Assembly: GCA_036852015.1 (NCBI GenBank)
Contig: JAANDG010000077.1
Span: forward strand, 62,001-126,000
DNA: 64,000 bases
Source: Pelodera strongyloides
Taxonomy: Eukaryota > Nematoda > Chromadorea > Rhabditida > Rhabditidae
Direction: 5' to 3'
Below are positions 1 through 11,614 of this stretch, piece after piece. A program made the position numbers and the translations under genes. Position 1 is the stretch's first letter, and every line of letters starts with the position of its first letter. The notes under the pieces were generated by a model, which worked only from the letters and a program-made list of their open reading frames with translations, was not told the DNA's origin and ran no database searches.

Positions 1-130
1 CGTGTGCTGAACAACTGCGTTCATTTTTCATTTATATTGTATGCAAATGACTCTAATTAGAATACAGAATCGCACAGTGATTTACATACACCATTGGAAT
101 ACAACTGCTGTTATTCGTTTTAAGGCCAGC
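1..130. repeat. Decayed palindromic repeat, family B-like interior
   Basis: The stretch has the usual interior of the family B elements (ACAACTGC, a TGCAAATGA octamer, attagaata, then the mirror half) but its terminal repeats are eroded. No coding exon is visible between here and 880. Confidence 0.35.
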
Positions 131-608
131 TATCGTACGGCTCAAATGCTGACTCATACTACAGAAGATATCAATTTAGTTATAAAAATCGCGCAGTGAG
201 TTAGACTTCTTTTAGAGGTGAAGGCACGTAGGCAGCATAGTGAAGGCGCTACCAGTCATCTGGATGCGGGAAGGCTAGGGATGGCTCTCTCTCTCTCTCT
301 CTCTGTCTCTTTCTCTGAATCAACAGCAACTTCTATCCCTACCTCCCTGTCGTCGGCTCTCCCTCGTCTGATTCTGTCCCTCCATGAACTTCCTTTGTCG
401 ATTTACTTTGGCGGCAACCAAAAGATTCAAAACCACCACGACCATACAAGGAATGCCGAAGCAAAGAAGCATATCCAAAAATTCGGAGTAGACCTAGAAT
501 TAGACGACAACATGTCTATTTGGCAACTTCTTTGTTTCACTAGAAACAAAATTTTTTCCTGTGCCTTTATTTTCTCATGTAAAACGATTTCACAGTCATT
601 CCATGATC

Positions 609-776
609 AAAGCGAAATACCGGCCTGTTTTTGAAACGCATCGTGAACAACTGAACTTAGGCTAATTTGCTCGAATTATCTCGATTTTTATTCTAATTTG
701 TCTTCATTTGTATAAGCTGTATACATAAGGATGCTGGTGTACTCGATGCGTTTCAGAAACCGGCAGTATTGCTTTG
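609..776. repeat. Palindromic element family A (aaagcgaaataccggcc), intron of GPCR
   Basis: The left end reads AAAGCGAAATACCGGCC then tttttgaaacgcatcg; the right end is its mirror image with some decay. The element is about 170 bp with no coding capacity. It lies in the intron left of the helix-4 exon. Confidence 0.75.
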
Positions 777-879
777 AAATTTTCGCACAAAAATAGCACA
801 GCGCCTTCCTATGTGCCCAACGATGTTGTTTATCATCACAGGGTTTCATAAATATTAAAAATATAAAAAAAGCTCAAAC

Positions 880-3410
880 CTGATAATTGGCTTCTCTCAG
901 CATGCATTTCCTTGTATCCTCCACTATTGAAGTATCATCTGAGGGCGTATTTGGGACCAGATTTACGAATTGAAATAGATGTAAGACAAAAGGGATCCAC
1001 AACCAATAGAGCATCTTTTTGGAACGATCGACGTGACCGTACTGGAATAAAATAGACTTTGGATGAAAGCCAAACTATGTTAGCGCTTACGCCATAAGGT
1101 ACATGGAATACTGTATTCCTCTTTGGTCTTTGGAGCTATAGATACAGTAACCGGAGTTTGTAACGGCATGATACTGTATATATGGAATTGTACAGTAACA
1201 GTGACGTGAGAATTGGAATTTATTATATCTGTGATTCTGCACATAACTTTATTTGTGTTTATCTCAGATACTATACAGTGTAGGAACAACAAAGTATATG
1301 TATAACCTAATATATGTGTTTTCTTCCATAATCATACAACGTGAAATACCAAGATCAAGTTGACTAACTACCGCGGTGTACGGTAATTATGATATAAAGA
1401 AATCCTCACCCGAACATGTTTTAAGGGATGTGCAATTGCCCAGTAACGCTCAATTGTCAGGGCTGCAGTGCCCCATGCACTCACGTAAGAGGACACCATC
1501 AGAACGTACTCAAGCGCCACACAGTACTCGAAACTGATGTAGTCGACCTGAAAGGAGGGAAATATTTTGAGAGAACTCGCTCAGAACCTGAATTTTAAAA
1601 CGGTATAACATCCGGTTTTTGAAACATAAGTTGGACGCTGTATGTCAATGTAGTGCATGCAAATGACTTCGCAATACTGAGCGATTTTGCAACTTAGGGA
1701 ATAGCGTTGTTTCAAACATATGTTTAAAAACCCGGCGGTTACATCGCTCCAAGCCTAGGCCTGTGCCCTATTTCGAAGCCTAAGAATAGGTTTAAAGCGA
1801 AATGCTAGCCCCTTTGGAAAATGTGCATATGATAATCAAATCCTATGCTAATTTTGTACGATCGTCCACGGCAATCGTACAAAATTAGCATAGGATACAT
1901 AGGATTTATGCAAATTTTCCAAAGGGGATGCAAATGCAAATTTATCTTATCATATGCAAATTTTCCAAAGGGGCTAGCATTTTGCTTTAAGAAACTGCCC
2001 GACGATGGCAGTTTGCTAGATGTCAAACGTCCTTAGGCTTATGTAAAGGATAACCGCTCATACTTCCCACTTTGGGCGGTGGTTTCAAAGTTGGAAATAT
2101 TATAAAAAAGTTTCAACTAACCTTAAAAGTAATAAGCAATATTCCAAAGAGGAAAACGCTGTCGGCTGCCGTGAGAACTATCAAGTACATATTGGCCGAT
2201 ACCTAAAAAAGAAAACAAATTTGGGAACAGGCTCAAGAAATAACAGCTAGGCCGTATGCACGAACGCTAGGGGTAGGCTCTCAGCCTCCCAGTGGGAGGT
2301 GAGGGAGCATACAAGTAAGTGACACGTAGAGGCAAATTCGCCCACCCTGGGGTTTCGTGCACCCGGCAACTGAATGTTTCTCTGTGTCTCTGTCAGTACG
2401 CACTTTTAGTTTAGCATCGTTTTAGTGTCCATTATTACTCAGTACCCAGTCCCGTCTTTACACAGAACAATTCCGCGTTTTTTGAGGTCCGCGCGCAAAA
2501 TGCAGCGTAGCCGCGCACAATCAAACACTTAGCGGCGCAACGAATCCCATTCTACTTCTACCCAAGACACCTAGATTACGTAAGTAACCTTACAACATGA
2601 TAAAATCACAATGAAACTCTTCTTTTCGAGCCATGATAAAGAAATCCAAAAATAATTCCCCCTAATTTTTTGTTGTGGAACCTTTTGTCTACAATAGGAT
2701 TAACCTTTGCATTTTTCACTGATTTTTGAGCGATGAATTTTTTTAGGTTAACTGATGTGTCGTCTGAACCAGTTTTTTTAGTCAGTGACACATATACTGT
2801 TTTCATAAAATGATTCCCTTTTTGAAGATTTATTTTCTGAAAAATTCTCGTAAAATCCGTCATGAAAAAAAGTGAATTTGTGAGATATGTCACTGTTAAC
2901 GGGAATAAAAAAGCGTCTTTGCAATACTTGGAACACGCAATTTATTACGAATACTTGACTTGGTTAGTAGAAACAACACTCCGTTAATGAATTCCGAGCT
3001 TTTTCCGAGAAACTTTGCGTTTTCGAGGGTTTTCCGCCTATTTCCCGAGTATTCTTCGAGAACATTCTCGGGCCGAGCTCGGGAAACTAGTAAAAAAAAC
3101 TAGCCGGTTTGTTTCGCTGGCCGAGCTTGGAAATAAAGATCATAGTATATTCTTGTTTTCGAAGTGCGGAAGAATCTTATATTACTTATTAAATTCCAAC
3201 AAAAACATGAAAGAAACTCACATGTCTAAGTCTCGAGTGGAATATCGTAACCAGTGAGATAACATTACCAGTAAGTCCAAATGCTACTATGGCCGGTAAA
3301 ATGTACAAATAAAATGTATCGTCTCCTTCATCCAGATCAGCAGTTGTAGCGGTATGATTACTGCTTACCGACACAGAACTTAACGCCGGTGACGTCACGT
3401 TTAAACGCAT
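880..3410 (-). CDS. Class A neuropeptide-type GPCR, first four coding exons (3' end outside window)
   Basis: Seven-transmembrane receptor expected at the cell surface to bind a peptide and signal through a G protein. Exons on the minus strand are 3410-3222, 2202-2122, 1547-1410 and 1041-880; all are phase 0 and together give 190 residues. The N-terminus has two N-glycosylation sites (NVT, NHT). Helix 1 ends in GN (N49), helix 2 carries the conserved Asp (D77 in LTAAD), helix 3 has a Cys (C99) and the motif ERY at 123-125 in place of DRY, followed by WAIAHPLKH, and helix 4 is rich in Trp. The next Cys (KCML) would pair with C99. The style is that of nematode FMRFamide-receptor-like (frpr) proteins, but the ligand cannot be told. 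Helices 5-7 lie left of base 1. Introns hold palindromic repeats. The start is supported by a tttcag acceptor 5 bases upstream of the ATG. Confidence 0.88.
1594..1750. repeat. Palindromic element family B (cggtataacagccgg), intron of GPCR
   Basis: The left end ttaaaacggtataacatccgg plus tttttgaaac is mirrored by gtttaaaaacccggcggtta. ATGCAAATGA sits in the middle. Confidence 0.65.
1792..1990. repeat. Long near-perfect palindrome family D (gctagcccctttgg), intron of GPCR
   Basis: It is flanked by TTAA on both sides. The arms start AAAGCGAAATGCTAGCCCC and meet around a central gtccacggcaat loop; a shorter repeat of the right arm follows the main hairpin. A second copy is at 15033-15206. Confidence 0.8.
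2258..2370. repeat. Imperfect inverted repeat with gccgtatgcacgaa ends
   Basis: gccgtatgcacgaa on the left is answered by ttcgtgcacccggc on the right; the interior includes ctcccagtgggag. It is probably another small non-autonomous element, in the intron between GPCR exons 1 and 2. Confidence 0.5.
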
Positions 3411-3422
3411 TTTATCTGAAAT
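3411..3422 (-). promoter_or_regulatory. Probable spliced-leader acceptor of the GPCR gene
   Basis: On the minus strand the bases before the ATG read aatttcag then ataaa, a good 3' splice site with no upstream coding exon visible. This fits nematode trans-splicing, though a distant 5' UTR exon would look the same. Confidence 0.5.
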
Positions 3423-5031
3423 TAGATTTGTTAGTATAAGGTGTTTGAGAAATTTGTTTGAGAAACGACAAATACGAATAGTAGAACGCGGGGAAAAAGG
3501 ACCACTGTTTAGATGGTAAAAACGAAGAAGTTATAGAGAAAACGGAGATAACACCTTATTATTGCACTAGTTTTGCAAGTACTTATAGATAAATTCATCG
3601 CACGCAAAAGATTGCGCGTAACTTAATACTAACGTAACTAACATTTGAAGCGTACGGTAGTTGAACAGTTCGTATAAATATGTACTACAATAATGTCGAT
3701 GCTACGGGGCCTGTACCGGCTTCAGGAAACCAAATTGGTAAAAAATCGCACTAAACAGAAAACTACGGCAAAATACCACAGTAAAACAATCAAACTGACA
3801 TTTTGTAAAGGATTATAACTTATAACAAAAGGTCAATCTTTTTTGTTGTAGACTAAAAATGCGGAACAAAAAGTTCAAGTCACAAATCAGAAAGTCTAGA
3901 TACATATTCTTGTCCGTACTAACCAGCTCTAAATCAAACTGTAACAAGTGAACTTACATAATTTACGAAACTTTTCATGAAGTAAGTTATCCTGAAGCTG
4001 AAGCCATGGGGCAGCTGAAGCCAACCCACAATAACTACTAACAATGGGTACATAAGAAGGTCACATATTGAATAATGGCTAATTTTAAGGAACTGAACAA
4101 GAACATTTTAAGTCCAAAATATGTTTATAAAATATTAGTGCACCCGAAATATTCACGTACATCATACGTATCCAGCTACATAAACAACGCTTTATTATGT
4201 ATTAAGATTAGATTACGTTGACGGGTTACGCACCGTTGGGCATTTGGTGAGGCGTATTGTAACACGTTCGTGTAAATGTAAATAAGGTTTAAGATGGAAT
4301 AAAAAATGATAATGAAGGAGGCGCATGATGTAGACTGTAGACACATGTTTTGACTACAGTGTAACTTGGCGAAAATTGTTGATATGGGACGTTTATGGCA
4401 CGGTAAATGTAACCCTAAGCCTAAGCCTAAGGGCTGATCGGGTTAAACCACCCGAGACTACTAAAGATATTCCAGATGAAACTTATTACGAATACCAGAA
4501 AACTTATAGAGGACTGGTAATCGTAATGAGGCTACCACAGCCACTAATAGCTACCGTAGGCAAGTTAGGGGATAGGGAACTAACGGTAGTAACCACCAGC
4601 TAGCGGCCTAAAACAGATAACTACAGTACCTGGCCCATTATGGCCCCATAGTTCTACTATGAGATGATGAATGGCATGACTAAAATTGGATGATATAACT
4701 AAACTTTAAAGAGTATAAGACATGCATTAATATTATTAAGTATATTCTGAATTTGTCAACTTGCGTTAACCATGAGATCATCTTTGTGTAGGCACTCCCA
4801 CTCAATTAATTTCCAAGCTATATATGCAAATTTTCATCGCATTATAATTACACGATAAATTTGCATAGACAACAAGAATATTTGCGGTTTTACGGTATAC
4901 GTTGAGCGCATCGGAAAAAGTTTTCCAGGGTGAATAAATGTGAAATTTAGTTTGTATATATTGTAATAAAAATGCTTGTTAGTCATTATGAACGTATCGT
5001 AAATATAGGTTTACTTTGATGGGCCTGTCCC
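3423..5031. other. Intergenic, nothing recognised
   Basis: AT-rich sequence with no exon-like conserved protein segment, tRNA or repeat that I recognise. The segment around 4970-5035 (aaatataggttta, gggcctg) resembles 62230-62275 and is probably a dispersed repeat. Confidence 0.5.
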
Positions 5032-5187
5032 TTTAAAAAGCGGTATATCGTATATCAGCCGGTTTTTGAAGGACAACTCAATTCCCATACGTCGTATGCA
5101 AATGCATATAGCCAGCCTAAGAAATTGCGCAGTTATTTGCATTCGCTTCATGGGAACACTCAAAAACCGGCTGTTGTACTGTCTTAA
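5032..5187. repeat. Palindromic element family B
   Basis: The left end ttaaaaagcggtatatcg... agccggtttttgaa pairs with a right end caaaaaccggctgttgtac ... cttaa. TGCAAATGCA octamers lie in the interior. Confidence 0.7.
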
Positions 5188-5282
5188 ATCAGTACATTCA
5201 AATCTACATACATTACACAAAGTACTGTATGTAACTACTAATTGATTACCATATCGGCATAAGGGGTACATACTTGTATGAT

Positions 5283-5345
5283 GTGCGCCCGTCGTAGCCC
5301 GAAGAAGTTAAACAATTTGTCATCTGGAACTCGCCTCCTACTGCT
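5283..5345 (+). repeat. SINE body fragment
   Basis: gtagcccgaagaagtt...caatttgtcatctggaact...tactgctctgga matches the body of the SINE at 39733-40012. The tRNA-like head is missing. Confidence 0.6.
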
Positions 5346-7542
5346 CTGGATTTCTCTGCGTAACAAGTCATAAGCTCTGAATTCTGAATACTGAATTGAG
5401 TTATCGTTGAATACCCATAGCGTACGCTATTGTAGCTTATGTTTATGGCGCGCTAAAAGACTATAATAAACTAATAAGGGCCGGTTGGAAAAACTACAAG
5501 AGGATGTTAGTAAGTCTATCAGTAATCAGTACCACTACTGACAACAATAGAACTAACGGAGATCTTAACTTGACACTGATTTGACGACTAATGCTCTAAT
5601 TGAGCTAATTATTTCTCGTAATTACGTCGCAACGACGCAACGTCGTATAATTAAATTATATGTTTTGTTTACATGATCAATAAGATTCTGCACTATGAAG
5701 GAGTATTTAATACACTTACAATTGGCATACATTTAAATAATACATAACATATTATATTCATTTATTACGAACATAAAATGTCGCACACGTTTTGTCAAGG
5801 TTTACCACATTGAATTACCATGAAACGTGAAAATGCAATTCTGAATAAATTAAAGCACAAATAAAAACATTGTAGATTTACAGGAATAGGCGAAGGTTAC
5901 TCTCAATCATAAGTGAAATTCTATGGACAAAACAGTGTCTGCGAACATTACTAGTCCCCCTAGGGATTATGATTTTGATACGACCACGCCGAGAGGACAT
6001 TAGAATTCCTGTGCCAGCCAACATAATAACGGTTTACATTTTTCTGAACATTCTAGCATCTGCCTTCCTACGTCGATTGTCAAGTGTATCAACTTCACTA
6101 ATGTATCTCTATCTGAACTAGAGTGTGTATCATTGTAATCAAGTAATTGGGAACACATAACAATTAACTTTGTAAATGTTCGTTGAATCCGACCTAGAGC
6201 CAGCTTATCTTTTTTCTTCTATGTAAAAACAACCGAGCCTAAGTCTAGAATTGAACATACATAAAGACGCTTAAATTTGGTTATATTTCCAAATTCTATT
6301 TCCAAAAGTTTATATTCTAAGAAGAAGCCTTATCTATTCAGTGGGCTGATCTCTTGATGTCGTGTACCATACAAATTCACCGATGCAAATTCTTGGAAAT
6401 AGGACTCAAGAAAGAGTTTTCTCCCAATTTAATTGCGTGCACCACCCTCTAATCATAAATAATTATCAGCAAATTCTCGAAAGATCAAACACGCGACTAA
6501 TATTTTATGCAAATGTCCTGCATACATATGATGGGCTTCAGCATCTTATTCAAAGTTTTGAGTCCAGATAGACCAGCTGGAATATAGGATCAGGTTCAAG
6601 ATAAAGCTTTCCTGAATTTTTTAAACCGAAAGTCGGTGTTTGCAGACAAAATACCGTGAAAACCGCGTTCAATGAGAGTAAAAACTTGTTTAGCCAGTTT
6701 CCTGAAAACGCTCACGCTACAGTATCAAAATCTCATATGACTATGAGCTACGAGCGTGTGAGCATGTGAGAATGTCACAATCAACAATGTGAAAGTATAT
6801 TTGAATACGTGTATGTGACCACATGCGATCATGTGAGCATGACTTGCATGATAATATATGAGCATGCGTCCATATGCGTGGGAATTCCTTCTTGTGAGAA
6901 AACGTAAAGGCATCTTCAAAAGTCAAATAGATGTTTGCTCTCTTTGAAAATTTAGGTGACATTAGGTAGTTTAGCTTGCTATACTAATAATTCCATACAT
7001 TGTGATTATTAATCTCTAAAGTCACGTGTAAGGTCTAAATAGTGCGATACTTCATTCAATAACGCAAAAAAGTTTTTAATGAATAATCATAAGGCTCCGT
7101 AGACTGTAGAGAGAGGGTAAACGAGCACGATTTAGATTTTTTTGGGAATAATGTATAATGAATAGCGGGATGACATTTTCGAGAAAAAAAGCAAGAAAAG
7201 AAATCTGATACTTGGAATAGTATTGACCTTTGGTCATCTGCCTGCTTTGGCAGTATTCTATGGCTATGCCAATAGACTTTATTCAAATCAACCGGAAAAC
7301 CAACCACAGTTACGCAATTAGCCTGGCTCTTGTGAAGAATTATTGTTAAAAAAACAAGATCATGCGACATTCCTTTTTTCTTCGAAAGAATCAGGTCAAA
7401 AATAACATGTTCAGGATCAGAATATGGAAAATTAGAATTCATTGAGCAAAGCTGACATACAAACGGCATCGCCGCGTGGTAGCGCGCAAACTGTCATAAT
7501 GACCTTGGAATAGACAAAAAATGTAACCCGAGAGTTCAAAGC
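5346..7542. other. Intergenic, nothing recognised
   Basis: No supported gene. The 6725-6920 part has loose gtgagcatg/catgcg repetition that makes overlapping short ORFs without protein-like character. Confidence 0.45.
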
Positions 7543-7670
7543 GTTGTAGCGGCCGGTCTCTGAAACTTTCGTCTCCGTATTCCGGCTGTGCCATTTTTCT
7601 TCTAGTAATATTAATTTGCACATATGGTGATGCAGTTTCAAAACGTTTCAAAAATCGGCTGTTGTGGAAT
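7543..7670. repeat. Palindromic element family B, short or deleted copy
   Basis: gttgtagcggccggtctctgaaact on the left faces gtttcaaaaatcggctgttg on the right. The centre is shorter than in other copies. Confidence 0.55.
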
Positions 7671-8043
7671 GTTAATAAGCCCGAAGACTACAAGTCAATA
7701 TCTTTAAAAAAGTAAAAAAAAATGTTGACAGATGTGAGTATGTTGTATGTTTATAGATTTCTTTGCCACGACCTGCGCACTTCTCCGTATTATTAGGCGG
7801 CATTTTGCAACACCCCTACTCAGTTATTTGTGGACTGCAAATTAATTCCCAATTCGCGCTAAATTTAGACGGGAAAATTAAAATTATGGGTCAGACGCAT
7901 AGAAAAAAGTTGAAAGCATTGATTGAGAGCAATTAAAATGCGTTTTTTTTTGTTATTGGTGGTCAGTGTTCACGTAGAGCAGTAATTACTATGTTCAAAG
8001 AAAAACTATGTTCAAAGTAAGTGCGACACAAAATTTCTATAAA

Positions 8044-8115
8044 TTCGGGATATGGCTCACTGGTTAGAGTGTTAGTCTTCAAAGCAAGCAACATGAGTTC
8101 GAGTCCAAAAGGGAA
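8044..8115 (+). repeat. tRNA-like segment, probable SINE head
   Basis: tggctcactggttagagtg resembles an A box and gagttcgagtcc a B box, spaced as in a tRNA, but the acceptor stem does not close. It is read as a tRNA-derived SINE relic, not a tRNA gene. Confidence 0.5.
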
Positions 8116-8512
8116 AATTTCAGATGATTTACCGCTAAGTAACGTAGACTGGGTTAGCAATTCTACAACTAAACCAGTTTACTTAGTTAATGTTAGCAAG
8201 TGTAGTAATCATTCTTATTTAACAAGCAGGCCTTATTTTCATGTTATAAACTAAAACGCTGCAAAATATAAAAGCAAAAGAAAACAGCTCATAAAGGGCT
8301 TATTGTCATACGATATTGGAGCTTATTGATAAAACTGTGAAGAAAGTATTTAATTAAATCGGCATAGGAGCCTTGATGTGCAAATATTCAATAAAAACGA
8401 ATGGACGCTTTGTCGATTATTATTATTTTACTTCCTTGAATTTTGAGAAATAGCGAACAATTTAAAGATAATATTAAAGCGATATTATGTCCAGCCTGTG
8501 CTTTTCAGGTAC

Positions 8513-8588
8513 AGAACAACACCGAAATTTGCATCTAATACATGAGCAATTGTCCAGCATACTTTTCAAAACCACGTGCCTTACCTTT
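8513..8588. repeat. Right half of a palindromic element family C (cacgtg)
   Basis: It contains aatttgcat, acatgagcaattgtcc and tttcaaaaccacgtgcc, the right half of the family C elements seen complete at 34442-34621. Confidence 0.5.
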
Positions 8589-8599
8589 ACAGCTTAAAA

Positions 8600-8825
8600 C
8601 AATGTGCGCGCCATCGCCGCTCACAAAAACGCACGCCCTCTAGGATGCGCGCTGAGGTCGCCAGAGGTACGCCAACCCCATATGGCGCACCTGTGGCACA
8701 CGTGAGGCGCACCTGCCTTAACTGAATCTTGCGCCGCTGGTGCGCCAAGTAAAATAGGACACTTTTGGCGCACACGTGGCGCACACACCACGCACTCTAG
8801 TGGGGGTGCGCCGCGCACCAGCGCC
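8600..8825. repeat. GC-rich gcgca island
   Basis: A sharply GC-rich patch with repeated ggcgcac, gtgcgcc and gtggcacacgtg motifs in both orientations. Related patches occur near 26725, 31880, 32200, 49040, 61285 and 63472. The short minus-strand ORFs across it are composition artefacts. Confidence 0.55.
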
Positions 8826-9438
8826 AGAAGTAGTTAGACAGCACTAGTTGGAAAAGACAATTGACACAATTGTACCATACTATACGAAGTTTCGCACACG
8901 TATTGCGAAGTTTCATTAAATAAATATATTTATTAAAGGAATTAATCTATTAATCTCAATAGAGATGAATGGAGATTAACCCGTCTTTTGTAGAGGGATG
9001 GGCCAATAAAAATATTGTCCAGTCCAAAGTGTTATAAAAGTTTTCTCGTCGTAAATATTATTTGTATTATTTTCGCGCATAGACGTGTTCTAAAACGTAA
9101 ACGAAAAATGTCTAGCTGCACACACTCGGGGGATTTTTTTTGAACAATTTTCAAACAAATGTTAATAACCAGATAATACACATAATAAAACATGCGTTAA
9201 AATGTCATTCAATAGACCCAATAGGAATAGGGCGAAATGAGTCTATTTTCAGTTTTTGACCATGAAAAACACATGAAAAGGATAAAAAAGCATACACGAG
9301 TTTTGTATTTTGGGAGCCTTGTCAAGCCTCCTAATCCTGTTTTACGTTGGTCTGACCCTTAGGTAGAAGAGTAAAGAAATATTATTGAGGGGATTTATTT
9401 CCGAGTAACTAGAAATGGTGACAATGGTGAACAAGCTC

Positions 9439-9477
<39 letters not shown>

Positions 9478-10080
9478 CGGAGGAAGGAAGGAAAACAGAG
9501 GGGGCAGAGAGAGAGAGAGAGGGAGAGAGAAAAGCGTAATAAAAATAATAATTAAAGCTTTACGTCGGATTTCCGATTTAGCTTTAGCCCTGGATTTGCT
9601 AGCAAAGGATAATCTCCTTTCTTAACAAGACTACACCCTTACAATTTTCAGTAAACAATTCAACGCTTGGGAAAGTCAGCAGAATTCAGAATTTAAAAAA
9701 ATATAGGTAGCGAGTTACCGATGCAACGAAATTTGTTGCGTGTTTGGTAATAGACGAAACTCATACTCATAGTGCCATAGTGGACCAATGTTACATAAAG
9801 TAGTGTTTTCCGAAAAATTCACGCCTCACTGTGTTCAGTTTCCGGTTGGGTATTACAGAAATGTAAATGTCTCGTTTAACTAAATGTCTGCAATATATAT
9901 AAGTCAATCCCCACACCGAGATATAAAAAAAAACAAATTAGCATTGCTTGAGCAAGTTTAAAATCATTATATTATTGTAACATTATAAAAGTACGCGAAG
10001 TACGAGGCTTGAAAAAAAAAAGAAAAAAAAGTGGAAAAAAATGGTTCTAAAAACTTAACCCTGGGTCGAACTCACGTAAA
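8826..10080. other. Intergenic, AT-rich; one GA tract
   Basis: No gene or transposon recognised apart from the purine tract at 9448-9530. Confidence 0.45.
9448..9530 (+). repeat. (GA)n purine tract
   Basis: A long run of ga dinucleotides interrupted by ggaaggaagg. Confidence 0.95.
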
Positions 10081-10190
10081 TTTTGGATTTTGCTCAGTTA
10101 CAGTATCAGCCAATCAGGAGAGGGGGGAATTTTGGGATTTTGCTCAGTTACAGTATCACTAGTGACTAGTATCAGCCAATAAGGATAGAG
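10081..10190. repeat. Tandem duplication, two units of about 50-60 bp
   Basis: ttttgctcagttacagtatc...agccaat occurs twice in a row; the second unit carries an extra actagtgactag insertion. Confidence 0.8.
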
Positions 10191-10684
10191 GTCAATTGTA
10201 GGGCAAATACCATAAGGTACAGTCATCCACACTCTGTTATTGTAATCATAATTGTAAACAGCTCACTAATCGACAAACTTAAATTTTGAATCAGACATAA
10301 GCTGTATAATCTTTTGAAGGAAATCAGCGAAGCAGTGTTTTAAGTATCATGACTGGTGTAAGTTTAATGCTACTTTGTGCCAATTTCAATGGAAATACCG
10401 GAGAATGTACAAGATTTATAATGCAGTAAGTACATTATATGTTGTGAAGAGCCATGATCATATGTAGTATAAAGAATAAAGAATCATAAGTTCAAACTAT
10501 GCTAAATTATTTTTCAAAACATACTTTGGCGAAACAATGAAGAGTTCACACAACTGAGTTCTGCTTGAGTAAATCCATTGGTCTAGGGGTTAAGTGACCG
10601 GAAAAGAATTCATAGCTTGATTCTTGATATTTCAGGAAACTCGAGTACCACGGGTCTTATTGTTACTCACCTAGCTCAGGGACC

Positions 10685-10846
10685 GGTTTCACAAAAATTT
10701 AACGCTGGCGCAGGTTACAGGCGTCTCCCTATTTAGCGTGCTCCCTCGGCCTTCTCTCGCTGCCTGTCAAAAGCAGAGAAGCCGAAAGAGCACGCTAAAC
10801 AGGAGACGCCTGTAACCCACCCCAGCGTTAAATTTTTGGGAAAAGG
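10685..10846. repeat. Palindromic element (aatttaacgctgg ends)
   Basis: aaaaatttaacgctgg, acaggcgtctcc, tagcgtgctc and cggcttctc-type blocks on the left reappear in reverse complement and reverse order on the right up to ccagcgttaaattttt. The loop is only about 15 bases, so the strand can form a long hairpin. Confidence 0.8.
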
Positions 10847-11434
10847 CCTCAGGTGGTACTCGTCTGATACTACGCTCACGTAGAAACTACGGGCTGACGT
10901 TATCCTTGGGCTTGGGACCGAGACTAATTGTAAGTATAAGTACTGGTAAATCGCTCAAGTAGGTATGATATGATGCTAGCTGTCACAGATTAACATGAAA
11001 AAGTTCCGCAAATTTCCGCTGGAGGGCTAGAATGAGATTTAGAGGGATTACATCACTTTATAAGTGCAAAATAAGCATAATTACACGGATGTTTCCATAT
11101 TTTCATACAGTAACTTTCAAAAACCTTGTTGGGACCTATAATTTCAAATGTTATCATCACCAAAGTACCGGTGTCACTGATAATGATTACATAGTGAAAA
11201 ATAACAGGTACGCGCACTTTCTATCGTAAAGTTGGAAATTCAAACATAACAAGCTAAAAAGCAAAGCTAGTGTACTTGAGTATCCTATATACAAATACGT
11301 CATATAGTTTGTAAATGTTAATAATGCGGAAGGAAGCCAGGTTTTATTGTTACACCCATAATCCAGTACAAGAATATGTTTCTGGCTAGGTGTATTGCGT
11401 CAAATATTGCTCATTGTGTATAAAACTACGATCG
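10847..11434. other. Intergenic, nothing recognised
   Basis: AT-rich with no conserved coding segment on either strand. Confidence 0.4.
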
Positions 11435-11614
11435 TTAAAGCGAAATACCGGCCGGTTTTTGAAACACATCGCGGACAACTGCATTCTAATCTAGGCTAAA
11501 AGTGGGGTCGAATTGGGGTCGAGTATTATTTTAAATTATTTTTATTTTCATATGATGCACACAACAACAAGTGTCCGCGATGCGTTCCAGAAACCGGCTG
11601 GTATTTCGCTTTAA
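11435..11614. repeat. Palindromic element family A, intact
   Basis: TTAA flanks on both sides. Ends are AAAGCGAAATACCGGCCGG and its mirror, followed inward by tttttgaaacacatcgcgg / ccgcgatgcgttccagaaa. This is one of the best-preserved copies. Confidence 0.85.

Noticed and set aside
8587..8818. Overlapping Arg/Cys-rich open frames on the minus strand
   Set aside because: They arise from the GC-rich gcgca island; two frames are open at once and neither resembles a protein family.
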